64,000 nucleotides of DNA from Rhizoctonia solani (GCF_016906535.1 NC_057376.1:1550001-1614000), one strand, 5' to 3'; positions 31,985-42,900 are shown, counted from the first letter of the stretch. Notes: generated by a model from the sequence alone, not told the origin. Translations and numbers: made by a program.

Positions 31985-32522
31985 TGTCAGAGCCAACAAC
32001 TACCAAAGAGGTAAAACCTAACAAGCTATTGCCTAATATAGGACTTATCAGCTAGTAGGGCCTAACAGAGCTCAAGGGCAATGCCAGGAAGGGGTAGGAC
32101 AAGACCTAATATAGTTAAGTGCACTATGCTATAAAGATAGCAGGGCTAAAGACCTTTGACAGGGACTGGTATGCTCTCAGGCAATACTCTTAATTGTATG
32201 TCTTAGGGTAGGTAGTGGTGGAAGGGGATAAGAGGTTGAGTTCTGAGGCTTAAGGCTCTCAGAACCCTCCTTATATATTCACAGAGAAGGGGAAGAGTAA
32301 TTACATGTACAAACATCATAACAAAGATAAGGTCACATGACCAGAGATAAGAAAACAAGATCACATGACTAAAGGTCATGTGATGAGATTACATAATAAG
32401 CGCTCAGCGCCTAAATAGCATAAAGATGCATATATCCATAAATCTTCATGAAAATAGCGCATATATTCACTATTTCTTCGACTTAGTGGATTTTAAGGTG
32501 GTCACGCCTCTAGGGCATGACA
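31985..32522 (-). repeat. 5' LTR of element E
   Basis: 538 bp, TGTCAGAGCC to GGGCATGACA on the plus strand, followed by CCCCT. Carries the intact CCTAA site that is filled by the mini-LTR in the other LTR. Confidence 0.94.
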
Positions 32523-32680
32523 CCCCTGCCACCAGCCTTAGGCCTTCAACCAGCATAGATAGTCCCCAGTAGACCACCTTAAGCGGTATTTAGCTAGCCT
32601 TAGATAGCCTGATTTGTCATAGTACAGCCACAAGTGCCTGCCCACTAGCATGTACCCAACCTTACAGTTGGTGTACAACA

Positions 32681-33031
32681 CAAAAACCCTGCTCCACATC
32701 ATGCCCAAACATGGCTGTTGATTGGTTGAAAGGACTGTCCAATGTTAGGTTGGCTGAGACAAAGGTTTAGCATTTGAGTAGAAGAGTGCTCATAAGTCCT
32801 GATATAGGCACCTTCCCCCCACACTGCTTCTATTATTACCTCTTGCACCCCAACCCACTCCTCCTCCTGGGCATCCTCTCATGCTGGCTGGTCCTACCCC
32901 TCACATCCAATGGCACCCTGCTCCCAGCCACCCTCTTGTGCCTGCTCCCCAGTTGATCTGCAACAGCTGGAATCCTCATTTCCAGCAGCCCCCTCTGTCA
33001 AACTTGACCTTGGCAAAATCTCACTTGAAAG
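32681..33031 (+). other. unassigned 350-bp stretch between B LTRs
   Basis: The plus strand can be read as a Pro/Ser-rich segment followed by VDLQQLESSFPAAPSVKLDLG and a stop, broken by the next LTR. It may be a leftover of a gene or of a retroelement region. I do not recognise it. Confidence 0.3.
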
Positions 33032-33278
33032 TGTTGTAACCTCACTGTAAGGTAGGTTACTTGCTAGTGGCAGGTGCTTGTGACCATACTACTACACTGA
33101 ATATGACTAAGCTAGGCTAACTACTGAGGAAATTGCTTAAGGCAATGCTGGAAGGTGTATCTATGTTGGTGAAGGGCCTAAGGCCAGTGAGCTGCTATAC
33201 TACTGTAACTACTGACTGAGTAAAAGGACTTAAGGTCCTAATTGTTAACTACTGAATTGCTGAGTACCTGTCTGGGAT
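33032..33278 (-). repeat. LTR type B, partial (minus strand)
   Basis: TGTTGTAACCTCACTGTAAGG start, as at 17626; cut at 33278 by a plus-strand B LTR. Confidence 0.65.
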
Positions 33279-33420
33279 TGTTACACCCTTACAAACCATA
33301 CCACCATATTTGCCTCTTTTTTCTATTATTTTTACTATTTTTTACAGACCTAATATCTCTGCCTTTCAAAACATGTGATCTTGGTGCTTCCTATTGTTGA
33401 GATGCCATGCCAAGACCTGC
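33279..33420 (+). repeat. LTR type B, head only
   Basis: TGTTACACCCTTAC and the ATTTTTTACAGACC block; cut near 33420 by an A LTR. Confidence 0.65.
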
Positions 33421-33875
33421 TATTGTAGACACACTTGATACCAGGGAATGTATTCCCATTTTCTCAAATTTAAACAAAGACAAACAGACAAAATTTTCAA
33501 TCACATGACTTTGGTGCTTATATCAGACACTAAGTGCCTTGCCATGTCCCCCTCCTCACTAACTAAGCAATGTAGCCACCTCCACCTTAATGACATCATT
33601 ATGACATGTAGGTGACACATATGCATGAGTAAGGCTGCAGCAGGAGCAGAGTTCTTATTGGTTATAGTTTTGCATATTGTACATTTGTAATTAGTAGATC
33701 CATAGAATATATAAGGAGGCCAACCAACCATGGTAACACCCAGGTCAATTACCTCTTGTTGCATCACACCATTGTACACAGGGCCTTACAGCCCAGGTTT
33801 CCACTAAGTCACTCAGTTACATATTTAGTCACTGCCTTAAGTGGCTCTCTCACTGTACTTAGGCAGCTTGCCATT
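33421..33875 (+). repeat. LTR type A, 5' three quarters
   Basis: ATTGTAGACACACTTGATACC through the TATATAAGGAGG box and CAGGTCAATTACCTC segment to GCAGCTTGCCATT, where similarity stops. Confidence 0.72.
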
Positions 33876-34381
33876 AAACAAAATGAATGCACAGAATGCA
33901 CCTGCTCCTCCATTGGCTATTTGGGCAACCTCTGGTCTGCAGCAGAACCCCCAAAATCCCTTGGAAAGTTGAACTACTAATGCTGCAATGGCAGTGGGGC
34001 TTGTTCAATTGACTTTGTGTGTTGAAGGAATCAATGAACACATTTGTTTCCACCAACTCCACATAGGCAACATTCAAATCAATGGTGCAATAAGATTGGG
34101 AACTTGTAATAATAGTAGTTAATTATTAGAACATACTCATTAGTAGTATACATTGGCAGCTCCTTTGTCTTATGATAAACACTCACCTGGTCTCAAGCCC
34201 TCTGCTCTCAATCCTGGGGCTACTGGCAGTGCAAGCCATTCTTGCTGAGACCAATCACTTTGTTTGCATAATTGGTGCTGGTGCCATGCTGAATATTTTA
34301 GCATCTTAAACCCCTCAGGGGTCTATGTGCACTCCATTTTGCAATGATATTTGCAAAGTTTAGCATAATTGGCAGGCTAAT
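33876..34381. other. unrecognised low-copy stretch
   Basis: About 500 bp between truncated LTRs. Short frames exist on the minus strand (for example MNVAYVELVETNVF at 34077), but I do not recognise them and they are not long enough to trust. Confidence 0.3.
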
Positions 34382-35458
34382 TGTGACAACCTCCTAACAT
34401 ATACCACTGGAATTGCCTCTTTTTTCTAATATTTTTAGTATTTTTTCCAATCACATGACCTTGGCACTTACTATGCCAAGATGCCATGCCAGGGGCGCTT
34501 AGGAGAAATCCACGCTTATGCGCAGCCTGCAGCATGCCTCTTATTTTACTTGTACACTTCTTTTCTGTTGTACACCACTGTAAGGTGGGTACTTGCTAGT
34601 GAGGCAGGCGCTTGTGGCCGTACTACTACTACACTGCTTATGTAATCTAACTATCTAAGCCTTATACTACTGTCACGTAAGGCAACCTACTGCTAACTAC
34701 TGTTGACAAAGGGGCCTTAGGCCTGGGAGGTGTGGTGAGCACTAGTAAAGGGGTTAACTTCTGAAGTACTGGGGGGCCAGCTACTTAGCTGGCTGGGGTG
34801 CCTCCTCAATGGATATGAGACAAGGTAAAATTGACTTGGGGTCTCCAAGTGATTTTCCTGCTGTATATATAGACATAAGGGCGCTATTTACATGGTCTGT
34901 GTGTGTGAGAAAAGAAGTGTACAAAATGAAAAAGAAGAATGCTGCAGGCTGCGCAGAAGTGTGGATGTTTCCTAAGCGCCCTTGGCACAGCATCTTGGCA
35001 TAATAAGCGCCAAGGTCACATGATCAAAAAACACAAGATATTGAGTCCGTAAAAATACTAACAATAATAGAAAAATTGTCCAATTCCAATGATATAGTTC
35101 TCAAGGGTGTAACATTTTCTCACACACACATGGACCACTTGTAGATAGTCTCTATTGTTATATAAACAGCAGGAAAATTGCTTGGAGACCCCAAGTTGAT
35201 TTTACCTTGTCTACCATCCAAGACAGGTTTCAGAAGTACCAGCTAAGTAGCTGGTTATCAGTAGTCACCCCATTACCTCTATATATTAACTCACCACACC
35301 TCCCAGGCCTCAGGCCCCTTCATCACCAGTAGATAGTAGTAGGTTGCCTTAAGCAACATTAGTATAGCCTTTAGAGTAGATTACATAAGCAGTGTCTGTA
35401 GTACAGCCACAAGTGCCTGCCCTATTAGCAAGTACCCACCTTACAGTGTTGTACAACA
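34382..35458 (+). repeat. solo LTR type B split by another B LTR, TSD CTAAT
   Basis: TGTGACAACCTCC at 34382 to TTGTACAACA at 35458, with CTAAT at 34377-34381 and 35459-35463. Own sequence: 34382-34565 and 35115-35458. Confidence 0.87.
34566..35114 (-). repeat. solo LTR type B (minus strand), nested, TSD TTTTC
   Basis: TGTTGTACACCACTG to GGGTGTAACA, 549 bp, flanked by TTTTC at 34561-34565 and 35115-35119. Confidence 0.9.
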
Positions 35459-35511
35459 CTAATGAAGAGGGTTGATAAGAGGTAGACTGGGAGCAATAAG
35501 TTCATACCATT

Positions 35512-36124
35512 TGTCCTGGACATGGTCACATGACCAGTACAAGTGGTTGCATGCTGGCTGTCATAAACAGAGGAAAATAGAACTAGCCGGAATTGAACCA
35601 GCTTGACCACTAAGCCATAGAGCCCTATTATTCCTCTGCTGACAACCCATGATTACACCTGCTACCCCCCAAATTTGGGCTTGGGCCAGCATGCAACCAC
35701 TTGTACTGGTCATGTGACCGTGTCCAGGACACTGCCCCCCTTTTTTGGGTGGGCGGCGCCCCTGTGAAAAGTTTTTCCCATGGTGGGAATAGAACTGGTG
35801 TCCTTCCAAGTTCTACCAAGTGTCATAAACAGAGGAAAATAGAACTAGCTGGAATTGAACCAGCTTGACCACTAAGCCATAGAGCCCTATTATTCCTCTG
35901 CTGACAACCCATGATTACACCTGCTACCCCCCAAATTTGGGCTTGGGCCAGCATGCAACCACTTGTACTGGTCATGTGACCATGTCCAGGACACTGGCCC
36001 AAGCCCAAATTTGGGGGGTAGCAGGTGTAATCATGGGTTGTCAGCAGAGGAATTATAGGGCTCTATGGCTTAGTGGTCAAGCTGGTTCAATTCCAGCTAG
36101 TTCTATTTTCCTCTGTTTATGACA
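35512..36124 (+). repeat. solo 173-bp mini-LTR, split by a full mini-element, TSD CCATT
   Basis: TGTCCTGGACATGG at 35512 to TGTTTATGACA at 36124, flanked by CCATT at 35507-35511 and 36125-36129. Its own pieces (35512-35558 and 35999-36124) add up to exactly 173 bp once the 435-bp insert and one CTGGC copy are removed. The plus strand carries GGGCTCTATGGCTTAGTGG and GGTTCAATTCC. Confidence 0.9.
35559..35993 (-). mobile_element. complete 435-bp miniature LTR retroelement (TRIM-like), TSD CTGGC
   Basis: Two 173-bp direct repeats (35559-35731 and 35821-35993, two differences) flank 89 bp (35732-35820). CTGGC lies at 35554-35558 and 35994-35998. Minus-strand reading: LTR (TGTCCTGG to TTATGACA), CTTGGTAGAACTTGG as possible primer site, a hairpin (TAGAAC...GTTCTA), then the polypurine tract AAAAAAGGGGGGCAG touching the 3' LTR. 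No protein can be encoded, so it must move with enzymes of another element. Near its 3' end the LTR has a tRNA-like module: box A TGGCTTAGTGG in a D-arm-like hairpin (GCTT/AAGC) and box B GGTTCAATTCC in a T-arm-like hairpin (CTGG/CCGG), with no anticodon arm between. The size and coding-free structure fit TRIM/SMART elements. The tRNA-like part is unusual. Confidence 0.9.
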
Positions 36125-36253
36125 CCATTTCTCAGGTCAGAGGTATTTATGAACTGGCCACATAACAAGTGTCTTAAGGTCTGGTGGCAGCAGCTGGCAA
36201 GCTTAGGGGGGTATGATATTTTATTCCATTTACACAGTCCACTATATTACATT
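36125..36253. other. unassigned sequence left of the D LTR
   Basis: Low-copy sequence that continues at 37709 across the D LTR (TSD ACATT). No gene recognised. Confidence 0.3.
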
Positions 36254-37708
36254 TGTTAAGAGTTGTGTAAGTACAGGAGTAAGAAAGAATTACTATATAC
36301 AAGATGTATATGGGAGTAACTGAGAACTAGTATTAAGAATCAGAATATATGCACAGAATATATGCACAATATAGGCTAGGTTATCAGGAATAACAACTCC
36401 TAACAAATAGTCTAGCAACTATGAAGTGCAGGTGGTTGGTTATGTATAGTACCTTAAGTAAGAGGGTTACCTGACTAATGTACAGGATTTATAGGGTTTG
36501 CCTAATAAGTATAGGACCTATAGATGCTTAAGTAAGACTTAAGACTTATGGGGTTTACCTAAAATATATCTAGGATTTATGAGATATTGTAGGTAAAGCT
36601 ATCTACAATATAGGGGGTATGGTGGATTGAAACACTATCACTCAATCACAACAATCCTTACAGTATTGTTGCACTATACTCAATGTTGAACTCAACAACT
36701 GTGACAGTCAAGGGGCACAGGGTTGCAGTAAGTACACTAATAGGTTACCCTGTGTCTGTTGGGACTGGCCTATGGTCTTAGTGCGCCAAATAACCTCCTA
36801 TGCTATTTACAGTGAGTCAATCACTAAAGTAAATGCACAGATAAGCTGTTAAAGGCTTGTGTGTATATGTCAATATATAAGAGTAAAAGTAGGATGCATT
36901 AGAAGCGTCTTCACAGGGTCCTTTTATACCCTGAGAAGGCGCACAAACAAGTATATACATGATTGATACCAAGAGGGGGTACAGGAGGTACATGTGGCAA
37001 CTGAAACACTTGAGGGAGCCAATACTTTGGTACATAGTAAACAAACAACAGATCCTAATATTTGCCCCCAGGCAATGTTTGCCCCAAGGCAGTATTTACC
37101 TGTGTGGGTCCTTAGATGTCCCAAGGCTAAGTGTTTCATCCTTGGAGTAAACAGTCCCAAAGGTAAGATACCGCTGCATTGGGTACTTACAGTAAATGGG
37201 GCATAACTCTGCCAAATGTTGTCCGTTTTGGGAGTTTGACCCAGCGTTCTGGAGCGTACAAACAGACGCACCTAAGCGCAAGCGATTCGGCAGTGTGGAA
37301 TGCCCGGGTGATGGAGAAAAGGCGCATTTAGTGCGTCGGCGCTTAAGGGCTGATTAAGCGCCGGAGCACTTGCCTATGCAACAGGGGGGACCCTGAATAT
37401 TTCTGTGTGTAGCCACAAGATAGAATCTTGAATAATAAAAACTACAAACAAGAGAAATATTACTTGTTACTGTTTATCTACTCAGCTGAATTTATATATA
37501 TTTAAATGAGTGAGAAAACAGCATATATGCAAAAGGCATTGCATATTGAGGGTATTCCTGAGGTTTATAGGTTTTGTGGAGGTCACTATTGGATAGAGGG
37601 ACCTTGAAAACCTTAGTTCGCATCTTTATCTCATTTGTTTACTGTAAGATTACTAGTGTAATTAATAAAATAAGTACAGATTAATGGAGAAATGTCATAT
37701 CCATAACA
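36254..37708 (-). repeat. solo LTR type D (minus strand, 1.46 kb), TSD ACATT
   Basis: TGTTAAGAGTTG to ATATCCATAACA, flanked by ACATT at 36249-36253 and 37709-37713. It is the complement of the copy at 10580-12103, with indels. Confidence 0.9.
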
Positions 37709-38330
37709 ACATTTAAGGTCCATCCGCAAGTGTTCAAGATGTATGTAAGATGGCATGTGATGTCCAGATGTATCAAGACATGCAATTTGATACATCTGGG
37801 ACACATCTGATGGTATCCAAGATGGGGCTCTCCTCCTGGTGCTAGCTCATACTAGTGTTGTGTCTGAGGCCAAGGGTGGGCAACTTACACTTGGCTTGGC
37901 TTGCAGAATAAGGTTCACAAGCTGGGATCAGGTGGGGTCAATTCAGGGCAACTGTGTGATGATTGAGGGTCTGGCTTGGTCTTTTGCTTACCTGATGTAT
38001 ACCATAGATAGACAGTATTGGCATGAGCAAACACTTGCCAATGAGTGTAGTTGTATGGAGTTTGTTTGAGTGCGGATATAGCTAAGGAAAGGAATAAATG
38101 CACCATTTTTTTTGCTCTGTCTCCAAGGATCAAGTTTGGGGAATGGTTGGGATTGTTGAATTAAGCACATCACAATAGTATGATAGGCTGGAAGGCAATT
38201 GGGATGAGGTGCAAAGTACCTTTGCGTTGCATTTTTGCTGAGTTTCTGCCAAGTTTCACTGAGCTCAATATGTTATGTATTTTGAATTAAAATGGTGGTA
38301 AGAACTTATAAAAATAAGAGGGGGAGTTGA
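37709..38330. other. unassigned sequence with a short inverted repeat
   Basis: Contains CCAGATGTATCAA...TTGATACATCTGG near 37767-37799, a 13-bp dyad with a short loop. Short open frames are present on both strands without recognisable similarity. Confidence 0.3.
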
Positions 38331-39212
38331 GTTTATTATTTATTGGCAGAATCATCAGTATACACACCCAATACTGTACCAGTGTTATAACCCTCTTACA
38401 TATACCATTGAACTCGCAGGATTTTTCTCTTATTTTTAGTATTTTTTCCGAACCTTGTATCTTATGTTTTTTGATCACGTGACCTCGGCGCTTATCATGC
38501 CGAGATGCCGCGCCAAGATGCCGTGCCAAGGGCGCTTAGGAGAAATCCACGCTTCAGCGCAGCCCGCAGCACGCTTCTCTTTTCACACGGACTCTTCTTT
38601 TCTCACGAGCACAGACCATGTAGATAGCGTGCTCTTGTCTATATATACAGCAGGGAAATCGCTTGGAAACCCCAAGTCGATTTTACCTTGCCTCTTACTC
38701 ATTAGAGAAGGTACCCAGCCAGCTAAGTAGCCGGCCCCTAGATAGTTCTCAGACGCTCACCATCCACTTAACCTACCACACCTCCCAGGCCTTAGGCCCC
38801 ATTGCTGACAGTAGTTAGGAGTAGAGCGCCTTAAGCGCTGATAGTATAGCCTTAGATAGTTGCCTTACATAAGCCAGTGTAGTAGTACGACCACAAGCGT
38901 CCGCCTCCATTAGCGTGTACCCACATTACCGTGGTGTACGACAACCAGATTGCAATGAACGTCCTCCTTGCGCAAGCCTTGTCTGTATTGTCTGAACAAG
39001 TATTCTTGTCAAGCAAGTTGACCGTAACTGCTCAGAGAACTTGCCTCTCTGCTTCAAACGTTGAATATCTGCAAGTTTTGAAGCACACGTTGCGTCAGCG
39101 CCACAGAGACTGTCTGGACAGTGTTACAGAGACTGGGATTGAGACCAAGCCCAATGGTTTCAATTGTGTCTCTCATTTGTTTGAGAGTGTGACTTGCAAG
39201 GATGAAGAATAG
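38331..39212 (+). pseudogene. hAT-family transposase C-terminus, split by a solo LTR B
   Basis: Pieces 38331-38382 and 38949-39212 join in frame once the LTR and one ACCAG are removed. The frame reads IIYWQNHQYTHPILYQIAMNV, then LLAQALSVLSEQVFLSSKL, TVTAQRTCLSASNVEYLQVLK and a charged end with a stop at 39212. The pattern YW-x(3)-Q...YP-x-L-x-x-IA, then S-S-E-x-x-F-S-S, then R-x-x-L...LQ-x-L-K is the hAT dimerisation domain. The catalytic part is not seen. The first piece has no start, so this is a remnant. Confidence 0.72.
38383..38943 (+). repeat. solo LTR type B, TSD ACCAG
   Basis: TGTTATAACCCTC to GTGTACGACA, 561 bp, flanked by ACCAG at 38378-38382 and 38944-38948. It keeps many CpG sites that are TpG or CpA in other B copies, so it may be a young copy. 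Confidence 0.9.
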
Positions 39213-39637
39213 TTGGAAGTTATTGATTCCATGTACATACTAACTTAAACCTCATTATTGTTTTATGTATTGTGCATGCACCGTACCAAACCAGGCTGAA
39301 TATATGTATAACCCAACGAAATGGACCCATCACACGAGCAAGGGCACAAATCGCTTAATCATCACACCGAGTAACCACGGGCCTGCTTACTCTAGCACAA
39401 GTAAGTTGGCTCGGCTCGGCTCGGCTCAACTCGGCTCATACGCAACACTAGCTCATACGCAACACTATGCCAAATCTTAAACCAACGTAGGCGCCGAGCC
39501 TTCCCGCTGGCTGACAAACCATTGGTAAAGTCGGCGAGTTAGGGTTGATTTTTGCTTAGTCAACTCGCTGAGTTGAAACTTACTCGACTTCTCACGAGTT
39601 CGCATCGTCTCATCTCGCCTCGGCCGCAACGCTAGGC
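39213..39637. other. intergenic stretch with small tandem repeats
   Basis: GGCTC units repeat around 39407-39440 and a GCTCATACGCAACACTA unit occurs twice in tandem near 39433-39468. No gene seen. Confidence 0.5.
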
Positions 39638-39972
39638 GAAGTCAAGGTGTCCACATCTATCGGACAGGTTCCCTTTTATGTACTGCATCTATCAGCGCAA
39701 TATGAGTTGGGCGCTCAGGCGGTGGCTGATTCCCGCTTCGACATCCAGGAAATGCCTGTTCGAGAGTGAACTGTAGTATACTCGTAATGAAAATGTCCCT
39801 GTTGCCACTGTGCTTCTTATGATATGCCTACTACAGTACTTCACCAGTATAGAGTAATTGTTCGATCTTGACTCGCGTCCGGTCTGTTCCATCCCCTTCC
39901 TCACTCTCGGAGTTCTTCACAGTTTGCCTCAGCCATCTTCCTCATCTTTCTTCCCTTGGCTATAGCCTCTCA

Positions 39973-42900
39973 ATGACCAGCTTTAGTCGAGCTTTGAGCC
40001 TTGCCGCTCTGTGGCTGATTTCGGACTCTTTTTCACCAGTCGTTCAGGCCCAGAACATATCCTGGCAAGCACTGCCCTTCAGTCCTCCAAATTTTCCTCT
40101 GGCTGTCAAGTCTCCATATACATCAGGATGGTTCAGGGGATACGATAAAGAACTAGCAAAACAACCATCCGAATTTGGAACTGGAATGGTACGCAAAATA
40201 GTCTTTCTTTATATTTTCTTAGTTCAGCTGACCGAGAGGACTTGAAAACATTTGCAGACTCTGGGCTGGGTATGCTATGTTAAAGTCGACAATACGACCT
40301 ACAAGGCCATAGGTGAGCGAGGTGCTAATAATGATACCGTCCAGACACAAGCACAGGTGAGTTGACGCAAGAAAACCCCACGGTTTCGAGTATGAATTGG
40401 GTTTGGATTCTAGTTTACACCCACGCGGACGATCATCGATTCGCGTGCTGGTCCAGTTGATCTTGTTATCACGTTTTTGAGCGCTCTTGATGTGAGTATC
40501 ATTTTGGTTTTCGCGATCGCCCGCCAGCTAGGCAGCTGACGGGTGAAAAGACGAATGATTTGGTCCGTTTATCGCTTCCTTTCTCATATTTATCCGTCTC
40601 TGCTGTCTCCAATGATGGGGGGAGCCATGCTGTATCGGTGAGTTAATCAGAGTCTACATCTGATGATGTGCTTGGTACATACTGAGGCTTTGATCCTATA
40701 TTGATATTAGGTGTACAATGATATCAGTGGGAGTGGGTTCAGTTATATCACAGGACAGAAATGGACGCTTACCTCTGCTTGTACTAGAGTGGATTACTTC
40801 CGACACTGGCGATCCGGCAGTATGGTCGACTGATGCCAACGGAAGCATTCTCATTCACCAAATGTCACTTCGAAACCCTAGTCCATATTGGGAGCTTCAG
40901 CAACGCGCTCAATGGGGGGCTGTGTACCTGGCTGCTAACCGCGTAGGCTCATGGCATTCTGTCTCCCTGGGTACCTACTCATGCTTTTTAAATATATATT
41001 TTCAGACCAGCGGTACCACTTGGCAAACTGGCGCAGAAGCTACCGTTCGAAGCACCTTCATCAAGTCAGGTACCTTGCCTAATACTTTAGATGCCGATTT
41101 TCGTGGAGTCAATGATACGTGGCCCATCATGGCGATCGCGCAGGACTTGGGTGCTGTTACCACGCAGGCACAAGTAGTAACATTCACGGTTGGACATTCG
41201 AGAGACCCTGCAGTGAAGTACTTTTCAGAGGCTGGTGAGCAAGCACGAAGCCTGTACTTTCGATCCAAGTTCAGTTCCGAGGTAGACGCTGTGAGCTGAG
41301 ATGACGAACACTTGTAAGAGCTCCCTCCCCTGAGATATATTTCATAGGTTCGTTATGCGGTATCCGACTACCACAATGCAAGTGCTGCATCTACCGAGTT
41401 CGACAACAGGATCCAGAACGATGCAGCCAGATACTCTCCCGACTACGCCTCTGTTGTTGCCTTGGCCACCCGACAGGCTTTTGCCAGCATCGAGATCACG
41501 CTCAACGGGACTGGCCCTGCTGCTGACCTACAGGACATCAAGCTGTTCACAAAGGATGCCGCCGTAGATGACACAGGTGTTGGCAGTGAGTAGTCGACTC
41601 GTTCGATCTGATGGATGACGCTGAAGCTGGCGGACAGGGGATGGGGTGCTCTCGTCTGTAGACTCGCTGTACTCGATCATGCCAATGCTGATATACACGA
41701 ACCCGAACCTGGGTAACTATGCGCTTGCCTCGTTCTTTGAGTACCCACAGACCCGTGAACAGACATATGCACTCCACGACCTCGGTTCCCGCTACTCGTG
41801 GGTGTTGAGGCATGACGGGCAACGCCGAAACCCGGTAGATGGTGAGCTATGGTCAACTAGGCTGTATGCAATTGCTGACAGGAGCACCATGGGTACGGCA
41901 GCAACGGCAAACATGATCATCATGACGTACGCCTTCATGAGGTACACTGGCGACGCAAAGCTCGCAGCAAAGCATGTACGTCGAACTACTGGATGTGTGA
42001 GACGACGTGGCTGACAGGGGTGTGAAGTACTACACACTCAAGGCATGGGCTGACTATCTGGTCAGCAACGCGTTGGTACACTCAGATCAGTAAGCTGATG
42101 TTATGACTAGAGCTGAATGGGAGCTGAGCAGAGGTATACTGGCAGGCTGACCGGGGACTGGTTCATGACGACGGGTGTTTCGAACCAGACGAACCTTGCG
42201 CTCAAGGGACTGATTGCGCTGAAGGTGAGCAGATTCAGACCGGGCGAGCGGAGTGGAAGATAGCTGAGCGGAGGACGCAGAGCATGGTGGAGATACAGGA
42301 TGCAGTGGGGATGAGCAATGAATCGTCGACGTATGAGGTGAGGTGGATGAAGAAGGTGAATGCGGGTGGCAGAGCTGAACGAGGATGGGCAGAATGCGGC
42401 AAAGTCTGGACTGGAACAATGGATGGAGCTGAGCAAGTTGGGGACGAAGTTCAGATACGAGTCGAGCAGCGAGCAGCCGCAGCTGCTGCATGGGCTGTAT
42501 GCTGACAAGATACTTGGGCTGAACTTTGTACCCGAGAGTGTTTATGCTGCTCAGAGAACACAATGGGCTACGGGCACAAGTACGTTGACTATACCTACAT
42601 AAAAGCTGTATCTGACTTCTTAATTCAGAATCCTTTGGGGTGCCTTTCAACGAGCAGTACTCTATTACCAGCATTCCTTGGCAGTATTTCACTCTGGCTG
42701 CCATGATCACTGGAGATACAAGTCTCCTTAATAGCGCTCCGTTCGCACCAATCAAGAACTTTGCTTCCAAGGCACAGAACAAGATCTATGGCCTGGCCGA
42801 TGTATATGATACCATTGCAGGGGTTGCCAGTCCGGGTTACGGGCTGAGAGGCAATGTTGGAGGCTCCTATGCGCTTCTAGCCCTTGGGTAAGCGTATGAT

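Larger units (their letters stand above)
25952..32522 (-). mobile_element. complete Ty3/gypsy chromovirus 'element E'
   Basis: LTRs at 25952-26664 and 31985-32522, TSD CCCCT at 25947-25951 and 32523-32527. Reading on the minus strand: 5' LTR, self-primer binding site 2 nt inside, leader, gag, pol, polypurine tract, 3' LTR. Apart from a 178-bp mini-LTR insertion, the LTRs differ by only one substitution and two tiny indels that I can see, so insertion is recent. Pol has three single-base frameshifts. It interrupts the 3' LTR of an older B element. Confidence 0.95.
25560..32680 (+). repeat. 3' LTR type B, split by element E
   Basis: Starts TGTTACACCC at 25560 after a G-run polypurine tract and ends GTGTACAACA at 32680. 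Own sequence is 25560-25951 and 32523-32680. It is the 3' LTR of the B element at 22169-25553. Confidence 0.82.

Noticed and set aside
36050..36110. True tRNA gene
   Set aside because: D-arm-like and T-arm-like hairpins are present, but there is no anticodon arm, and the acceptor strands do not pair.
35559..36124. SINE with a tRNA-derived head
   Set aside because: Box A and B matches first suggested a SINE, but constant TG...CA ends, 5-bp TSDs, two direct LTR copies with a polypurine tract and the absence of an A-rich tail fit an LTR-type element better.
35821..36124. Inverted-repeat DNA transposon (MITE) with long terminal repeats
   Set aside because: The apparent terminal inverted repeats are explained by one mini-LTR facing another; the two separate TSDs (CCATT outside, CTGGC inside) give the history without a DNA transposon.
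42087..42782. 231-codon open frame on the minus strand (also 46852-47547 plus)
   Set aside because: It is antisense to the glutaminase-like exons, repeated in the mirror copy because the DNA is duplicated, and has a low-complexity Ser/Pro/His composition typical of a shadow frame.
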